NCBI GenBank assembly: GCA_017302795.1
Contig: JAFLCB010000001.1
Coordinates: 1-64,000, forward strand
Length of the DNA: 64,000 bases
Origin: Deltaproteobacteria bacterium
GTDB lineage: Bacteria > Bdellovibrionota > Bdellovibrionia > Bdellovibrionales > JAMPXM01
Reading direction: 5' to 3'
Below the pieces are notes generated by a model. That model searched no databases and was not told the origin of the DNA. It saw nothing but the letters and a program-made list of their open reading frames with translations. This document shows, one piece after another, positions 59,244-64,000 of the stretch (positions within the stretch are counted from its first letter, which is position 1; the number at the start of each line of letters is the position of its first letter). The translations under genes were made by a program, and so were the position numbers.

Positions 59244-60811
59244 TCTTCCTCCTCTTCTTCCTCTTCTTCTTCCTCGATCACGGGCTCAGGCGCAGGTTTT
59301 TTCTTTAGCGCATTTAGAGCAGACGGTTGCAACGGTTGCGCACAACGAGCTCGAATCAATACTTCGTAGGAATCCAATTCATCCCACCAGGATTCGTCGA
59401 TCACGGGCCAATAGAGACGATCAAAGCGCGTCTTAGACGCCGGCGTTGGCCGGTAATCGGCTTCATCCGGCGGTATGGATGTCAGCGGCCGAATCGAAGC
59501 TTCGTACTCTAAAAAAGTAACTTGATCTCGTAGCTCAATTAGGTGACTCGCGACTTTTTCGATTTCTTTAGGCAGGCTACGAGCGATCGCATTTTCTGAC
59601 TTCAATGCGCCTATTCTCAAATTCTTAAGAATCACTTCCCTTAAGCCAGGTGCAGCCCGAAGATCTTCGTCTTCTAGTGCCTTGACCTCTGTGCGATAAC
59701 GATGGATCAATGTGGCCCGTTTCTGAAGATTTCGACCTTGAAGCGCCAACTGTTTCAGCTGGGTGTCTTGATCCAGAATCATTCGCGATTCAATTTGCTT
59801 GAAGCTGGTCTTATAGCGCTCTCGAAACGCAGCGGCAGATTCTTTTATAAGATCATAACGGCAAAGATCTCTTTCGATCACCATCCTCAGAAGATCCGCT
59901 TCTGGCGACCGCAACATTTGGAAGAATGCTGAATCAATGACTTTCAGAATCCCCAACGCTTTTCCGTACTCTTTCAAATAGTATCGCGACCAGGCCATTT
60001 CCAAGAGTGCACGTGCGCGCTCTCGCAGCGGCAGATCCACCGAGCGAACCACTTCAAGAGCTTCATCGTAATTCCCGCGCTCAAAAACGAGGCGCGCTCT
60101 ATTGAGCAATGCAAACTGCTTGGTAGGTAAACGTATTACTTCCCGCTTAATCAGGTCGTCGTAAAGCGACTCAGCCTCGTCACTTCGACCATCAGCCAAG
60201 ACTTCGGCCGCACGCTCGAACAGTCGTTCCGCGTGCCACTGCGTGTCCGTCGAAACTTTGGCTAGCTCTTTTGTCGCCCACTCCTGGTAGCCACGTCGCA
60301 AAAGGGCGCGCGCCCGAAAGTACGCCAGCATTGACCGTTCGGAATTTCCATCCACGGTCCCGTCAAACTCGTACGAGAATTCTTCCATCAGCTGATCGTC
60401 GAACTCGTTTGTTTCCGCCAACTGATCCAAAGCGCGTAACGCCCACGTCCCTTGAGTCGTGCCAATTGCACGAAGCGCCACATCCAAGTAAACGGCTTGC
60501 GCCGCAAGGGAATAACCCTTCGCCACCAACGCTTCAGCAGCAAGCAGTTTTAACTCTTCCAGTGCCGGTCCTGTCGCTGAACGAGAGGGTATTTGTAAAT
60601 CCCAGGCTTTTTCCTTAGGGGACTTCATGAGTTCGCGAAACTGGGCGACGTAATTCGGATCTAAGACGACCGGACCTGGTGCCTTTTGCTCCGAGGATTT
60701 GCCGGCTTTAGATTTGGAGTCAGTACCTTTTGTGTTCGCCTCTTGCGAAATCACCGGGACGGAAGTGAACAATAAGAAAACGGATAGAGTCGTAGCGAAA
60801 GTACGATTCAT
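59240..60811 (-). CDS. Periplasmic TPR-like protein with poly-Glu tail, GltE-like
   Basis: A 523-residue protein with a signal peptide (about 1-22, ending VISQE). TPR-like helical pairs occur in the middle (LFERAAEVLADGRSDEAESL, ARLVFERGNYDEALEVV, AWSRYYLKEYGKALGIL). The C-terminus is EPVI followed by eleven Glu, an uninterrupted GAA/GAG run whose end overlaps the ATG of the large TPR gene. Gliding machines of the Glt type have several periplasmic TPR proteins (GltD, GltE, GltI), and this one is placed between a barrel gene and the large TPR gene. It begins directly after the stop of the barrel gene. A repeat-length polymorphism in the poly-Glu codons is conceivable. Confidence 0.65.
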   Translation of the reverse strand: MNRTFATTLSVFLLFTSVPVISQEANTKGTDSKSKAGKSSEQKAPGPVVLDPNYVAQFRELMKSPKEKAWDLQIPSRSATGPALEELKLLAAEALVAKGYSLAAQAVYLDVALRAIGTTQGTWALRALDQLAETNEFDDQLMEEFSYEFDGTVDGNSERSMLAYFRARALLRRGYQEWATKELAKVSTDTQWHAERLFERAAEVLADGRSDEAESLYDDLIKREVIRLPTKQFALLNRARLVFERGNYDEALEVVRSVDLPLRERARALLEMAWSRYYLKEYGKALGILKVIDSAFFQMLRSPEADLLRMVIERDLCRYDLIKESAAAFRERYKTSFKQIESRMILDQDTQLKQLALQGRNLQKRATLIHRYRTEVKALEDEDLRAAPGLREVILKNLRIGALKSENAIARSLPKEIEKVASHLIELRDQVTFLEYEASIRPLTSIPPDEADYRPTPASKTRFDRLYWPVIDESWWDELDSYEVLIRARCAQPLQPSALNALKKKPAPEPVIEEEEEEEEEEE

Positions 60812-61537
60812 TTACTCGTCCTCAGACTCAGAGCTTTTACGACTGAAAAGTTCAAACTGGGTCTCGATACCGAACCCGATGTCGGTGATCCCGGTTAAGC
60901 CGAGTTGAGAGTCATTGAAAAAGTATTGACGCAAATAGTATCGGAGCGCCGTTTTGGGAGTGATGAAATAGCGACCCTGTATTCCTGGCGCCAAAGTAGG
61001 CACGTGCCCTACTTTTTTAAACACCAAGGAACCTGCGCCAAGGTAGAAGCTTGTCTCGCTATGCACGAGTGACTTGTTGAACAAAAGCGATTTTCCATAG
61101 AGTGGGGTATATACGATTCCCGACATAATGATATTCTGGGGGAAATCGATCTGGCCCCCGAAGCCGAGATTCTGAACTGCAACTCCTAAATTTCGAAAAT
61201 CCTCTTTCAACTGAGTTTCACGATTGAAGTTGTAACCGAAGCTCAATACTTCCCAAGCAAGAAACGGTCGAAAATAGTAGGCGTAATTGAATGAAAGCGG
61301 AAATCCTCGGTTGAATGAATCGGTAGGAATATAGCCAAAATTCAACGAAACACTTTGATCGATATTGTTAGTCCGCCCCTGGATAGCAACCGGCGTGGGA
61401 AGATCGTAAACATCCCGCTTAGGCACATCTTCGTCATTGTTTGCAAAAGCAAATTGGCCTGAAAAGCCGATGCTGATCGCGAATAAAGCCACAACCAATT
61501 CGAAGTTCAAACTGCGCTGACCCACGAGCGTTCTCAT
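60812..61537 (-). CDS. Outer-membrane barrel protein of the Glt-like operon
   Basis: A 241-residue protein with a signal peptide (about 1-32, ending AFAN) and many alternating strands with aromatic girdle residues (SVSLNFGYIPTDSFN, PLSFNYAYYFRPFLAWEVLSF, TSFYLGAGSLVF, TALRYYLRQYFFN), ending FGIETQFELF before an acidic tail (SESEDE). Small barrels of this kind are frequent in myxobacteria and Bdellovibrio relatives, and GltA, GltB and GltH are barrels of the gliding outer-membrane platform. Probably first gene of the minus-strand operon: its stop is directly followed by the TPR gene start. Confidence 0.65.
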   Translation of the reverse strand: MRTLVGQRSLNFELVVALFAISIGFSGQFAFANNDEDVPKRDVYDLPTPVAIQGRTNNIDQSVSLNFGYIPTDSFNRGFPLSFNYAYYFRPFLAWEVLSFGYNFNRETQLKEDFRNLGVAVQNLGFGGQIDFPQNIIMSGIVYTPLYGKSLLFNKSLVHSETSFYLGAGSLVFKKVGHVPTLAPGIQGRYFITPKTALRYYLRQYFFNDSQLGLTGITDIGFGIETQFELFSRKSSESEDE

Positions 61538-61637
61538 GAGGACAGTTTCTTACAATCTACGAATATTTCCGACCATTTGCGTATTTTTGATTTCGATCGA
61601 GACATTGGTCTCATGGGACAAAGGTCGGACGACCAAA

Positions 61638-62354
61638 TTACTTTTGAAAACGGGTTTCACAAAGCTGGCTCAATAGCTCTGTTTCTAACCGCGCGCGCAC
61701 GGTTTCGCGATTCGGCCTTGTGCCTAGCAGATCCTCTAACGAAATCACACTTCCCGGGGCGAAACCGCAAGGTTTCATACCGGCAAACGCCAATGGATCG
61801 GCATCCACATTCATGGCGAGGCCATGAAATGAAATCCATTTTCGCACGGCAATTCCTATAGAGGCGATTTTTTTGTCGCCAATCCAAACTCCGGTCGCGG
61901 GAGAAGGATCGAATGCACCATCTTCCGTCTGGAGTGTGTTTGCTAGGGCTGAAACTCCGAAAGACTGAAGGGTCCCAAGAATGGCACCTTCAAGCTTACG
62001 CATGTAAAGGTGCAGGTCACGTCCTCGAGAGTTCAAGTCGAGGATCGGATAAGCGACGATTTGATTAGGACCATGGTAAGTCGCGCGTCCCCCACGACTT
62101 ACGTCGTAGGTTTCGCCTGTCCATCCGAAGACATCACCAGGCTTTGTTCCCCGACCGAGTGTCACAACTGGAGGATGGCAACAGAACACGAGAGTTTCAC
62201 GTCGCAATTCTCGTGCGACCTGATCAACATACTCTTCCTGCCGGGCTAGCGCCTCTTTGTAAGAGACAAGTCCCCAGTCCTCAACTGCCAACATCTCCGG
62301 CTCCCGCAAAAACTCCCTTGGTTGCTCTAAATCAAGCATGCTCTCGCCGATCAA
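61638..62354 (-). CDS. lipB: Octanoyl-[acyl-carrier-protein]-protein N-octanoyltransferase
   Basis: A 238-residue LipB. The signature RGGRATYHGPNQIVAYPI lies at 87-104, GDKKIASIGIAVRKWISFHG at 159-178 has the catalytic Lys162, and KPCGFAPGSVISLED at 194-208 has the catalytic Cys196. It moves octanoate from acyl-ACP onto E2 or GcvH domains, the first step of lipoate synthesis (with LipA, not in the window). It overlaps the lpdA gene by ATGA, fitting supply of lipoate to the 2-oxoacid dehydrogenase encoded alongside. The first ~20 residues are not conserved and the start may be further in. Confidence 0.92.
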   Translation of the reverse strand: MIGESMLDLEQPREFLREPEMLAVEDWGLVSYKEALARQEEYVDQVARELRRETLVFCCHPPVVTLGRGTKPGDVFGWTGETYDVSRGGRATYHGPNQIVAYPILDLNSRGRDLHLYMRKLEGAILGTLQSFGVSALANTLQTEDGAFDPSPATGVWIGDKKIASIGIAVRKWISFHGLAMNVDADPLAFAGMKPCGFAPGSVISLEDLLGTRPNRETVRARLETELLSQLCETRFQK

Positions 62355-63811
62355 GCATGTGCTCGGGGCCCCGAACCAGGTTTTGCACCACCCAACGGTT
62401 TTTGAATGATGTGAATTGCGTGACCAAGCGTTGCCTCTGCCGCTTCCATCATCGTTTCACCCAACGTTGGATGCGGATGAATCGTCAATGCGAGGTCTTC
62501 GATTCGCGCGCCCATTTCTACAGCCAATGCCGCTTCAGAAATCAAATTCGAAGCCTCAGGACCGACAATATGAACACCAAGCACGATGTGTGTTTTCGCG
62601 TCGGCAATGATTTTAACAAAACCGTCTGTTTCCATTAATGAAACCGCTCGACCGTTGGCCGCAAAAGGGAATTTACCGATCTTAAGGTCGGTGTATCCTG
62701 CCGCTTTGGCTTCGTCTTCGGTCATTCCTGCCGCTGCGATTTCTGGATCGACAAAAATCACTGACGGTACAGTCTTAACTTCGTAGGCACGTTTTTTACC
62801 GGCGATAATTTCAGCTACCATCACACCTTCGTGCGAAGCTTTGTGCGCCAGCATCGGCTGACAAGCAATATCGCCAATCGCGAAAATGTTTGGAACGTTG
62901 GTACGACGTTGAGCGTTTACTTTTACGAAACCTTTTTCATCAACCGCAATTCCTACGCCTTTGATGTTCGCCTGATCGCTGTTGGGCTTTCGACCAACAG
63001 TCACAAGTACTTTATCAGCTTTCAAAGTTTGCTCTTTGCCGCCAACTTCAACCGTGACCTCGACACCCTTGCCGGATTTTTTCCAGCCCTTAGCTTTCGC
63101 TTCAAGCATAACGTCGACGCCGTTCTTTTTTAGTTTTCGAGCTACAACCTGTACACATTCAGGATCGGCAAGACCTACCAATAAGCCCTTATTCGCTTCG
63201 ACTACAGTCACTTTTGTGCCGAAGTTAGACAGCATCGAGCCAATTTCAAGGCCGATATACCCACCACCGATGACGATCGCAGATTCTAATTTTTCGTCGA
63301 GTGCTAAGCCGCCCGTCGATGACAAAACGTTTTGTTCATCAAACGCGAAGCCTGGAATTTCGATCGGACGCGAGCCCGTCGCGATCACAAAGTTTTTCGC
63401 CATAACAGATTCGGATCCAGTTTTAGTTTTAACGGTCAGTTCCGTCGTCGATTTGAAAGACGCCTCGCCACGAATGATCGTGACGGTGTTACCTTTCAAA
63501 AGTTGCTCGACCCCGCCAGCCATGCGATCGCAAACTGACTTCTTCCAAGTTTGCATCTGCTTCATATCAACTTTCACTTTGCCAGGCAGGGAAAGACCCA
63601 TTTCGGACGCATTATGTTCCATTTTGTGAAGGAAGTGGCCAGCCGTGATCAAAGCTTTCGACGGAATACAGCCAACGTTCAAGCAAACGCCTCCCATGTA
63701 TTCGCGCTCGATGATCGCCGTTTTCAAACCCTGCTGAGCCGATCGAATCGCACAAACGTATCCACCTGGGCCAGCGCCGACTACGACGACATCAAAATTC
63801 TGCGTTGCCAT
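62351..63811 (-). CDS. lpdA: Dihydrolipoamide dehydrogenase (E3)
   Basis: A 486-residue flavoprotein disulfide reductase: FAD motif GAGPGG (12-17), redox-active disulfide GGVCLNVGCIPSK (Cys43, Cys48), NAD-binding VIGGGYIGLEIGSML, second FAD segment IFAIGDI, and the C-terminal HPHPTLGE with the His-Glu dyad. It re-oxidises the dihydrolipoyl arm of E2. The start is taken at 63811 (second ATG) as the first ATG at 63823 overlaps the only Shine-Dalgarno (GGAG). It lies 19 bases after the E2 gene end and is coupled to lipB downstream, so E2-lpdA-lipB are one operon. Confidence 0.95.
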   Translation of the reverse strand: MATQNFDVVVVGAGPGGYVCAIRSAQQGLKTAIIEREYMGGVCLNVGCIPSKALITAGHFLHKMEHNASEMGLSLPGKVKVDMKQMQTWKKSVCDRMAGGVEQLLKGNTVTIIRGEASFKSTTELTVKTKTGSESVMAKNFVIATGSRPIEIPGFAFDEQNVLSSTGGLALDEKLESAIVIGGGYIGLEIGSMLSNFGTKVTVVEANKGLLVGLADPECVQVVARKLKKNGVDVMLEAKAKGWKKSGKGVEVTVEVGGKEQTLKADKVLVTVGRKPNSDQANIKGVGIAVDEKGFVKVNAQRRTNVPNIFAIGDIACQPMLAHKASHEGVMVAEIIAGKKRAYEVKTVPSVIFVDPEIAAAGMTEDEAKAAGYTDLKIGKFPFAANGRAVSLMETDGFVKIIADAKTHIVLGVHIVGPEASNLISEAALAVEMGARIEDLALTIHPHPTLGETMMEAAEATLGHAIHIIQKPLGGAKPGSGPRAHA

Positions 63812-63830
63812 AAAAAACTCCATCCCTTGT

Positions 63831-64000
63831 TTACATCATGTCCAACATCAACACGCCTGGATTTTCAATGCGCGCGATGAAAGCTTTAAGGAAGTTAGCT
63901 GCCACAGCGCCATCGATCAGTCGGTGGTCTGCAGTGATTGTGAAACCCATTGTGCGAATAGAATCGAGCGACATATTGCCCGCAGCATCGCGCTTGATCA
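63831..64000 (-). CDS. C-terminal part of a dihydrolipoyl acyltransferase (E2), cut by the window edge
   Basis: About 55 C-terminal residues: IKRDAAGNMSLDSIRTMG, FTITADHRLIDGAVAANFLK, then AFIARIENPGVLMLDMM. ADHRLIDGA is the catalytic DHRxxDG motif of E2 (His proton acceptor, Asp), as in the acetyl- and branched-chain-type transferases. Stop TAA at 63833-63831. This alone does not distinguish pyruvate from branched-chain or 2-oxoglutarate complexes. Its neighbours lpdA and lipB follow in the same direction. Confidence 0.9.
   Translation of the reverse strand, partial: IKRDAAGNMSLDSIRTMGFTITADHRLIDGAVAANFLKAFIARIENPGVLMLDMM

Noticed and set aside
62982-63629. 215-codon plus-strand frame
   Set aside because: Antisense to lpdA.

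Overview
The window reads as a gene-dense stretch of chromosome of moderate G+C from a didermal bacterium, most likely a Bdellovibrio-like member of the Bdellovibrionota or a close myxobacterial-type relative. This placement is an inference. It rests on a lexA-imuA-imuB-dnaE2 mutagenesis cassette, an Agl/Glt-like trans-envelope machine (TolQ/TolR-like motor, FHA-TonB-like protein, large periplasmic TPR proteins, outer-membrane barrel), many lipoproteins and exported proteins, a secreted endonuclease I, and several FHA proteins.

Layout. 1-7126: a Tat-type exported protein, an SGNH-like lipoprotein, a translationally coupled rhodanese-like/aspartyl-hydroxylase-like pair, and a plus-strand set of polytopic membrane protein, radical SAM enzyme, crotonase and acyl-CoA desaturase. 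The last three overlap by 4 bases at each junction and look like a lipid- or signal-making operon. 7127-7547 is a composite pseudogene fusing a decayed copy of the lipoprotein gene at 8810 to a decayed copy of the desaturase tail. 7544-11475: a CBS-less IMPDH/GMP reductase, then the lipoprotein coupled to a radical SAM protein with an N-terminal SPASM-like region. 11561-18601: the SOS mutagenesis cassette with repeat-structured control DNA. 18652-35832: mostly single genes (DUF2145-like protein, Ala/Ser-rich exported protein, barrel proteins, Nudix, HNH, TrmO, 2OG oxygenase, ValRS, lipoproteins, dienelactone hydrolase, endonuclease I). 35942-39173 (minus): a Maf-YggS fusion, ProC and a DivIVA-type protein, recalling the yggS/divIVA neighbourhood of Gram-positives.

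39202-46732 is a tightly overlapping plus-strand operon: an orphan TadC-like protein, DUF192, three FHA membrane proteins, a PP2C-like pseudophosphatase and a radical SAM protein. 46698-51388 carries a sulfatase-fold lipoprotein without its catalytic residues, a TolQ/TolR pair and a VWA lipoprotein. 51587-61537 is the Agl/Glt-like locus, with two operons converging on a GC-rich inverted repeat. 61638-64000 holds lipB, lpdA and the end of an E2 acyltransferase gene: the lipoate part of a 2-oxoacid dehydrogenase.

Two dispersed repeat families stand out. Family 1, about 54 bases, folds into two hairpins, with base changes in the first stem that keep pairing. Family 2 is a GGTACC-ended element. 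Most copies start 0-7 bases after a stop codon, in the same orientation as the gene they follow, so they look like selected 3' ends or elements with a very specific insertion preference.
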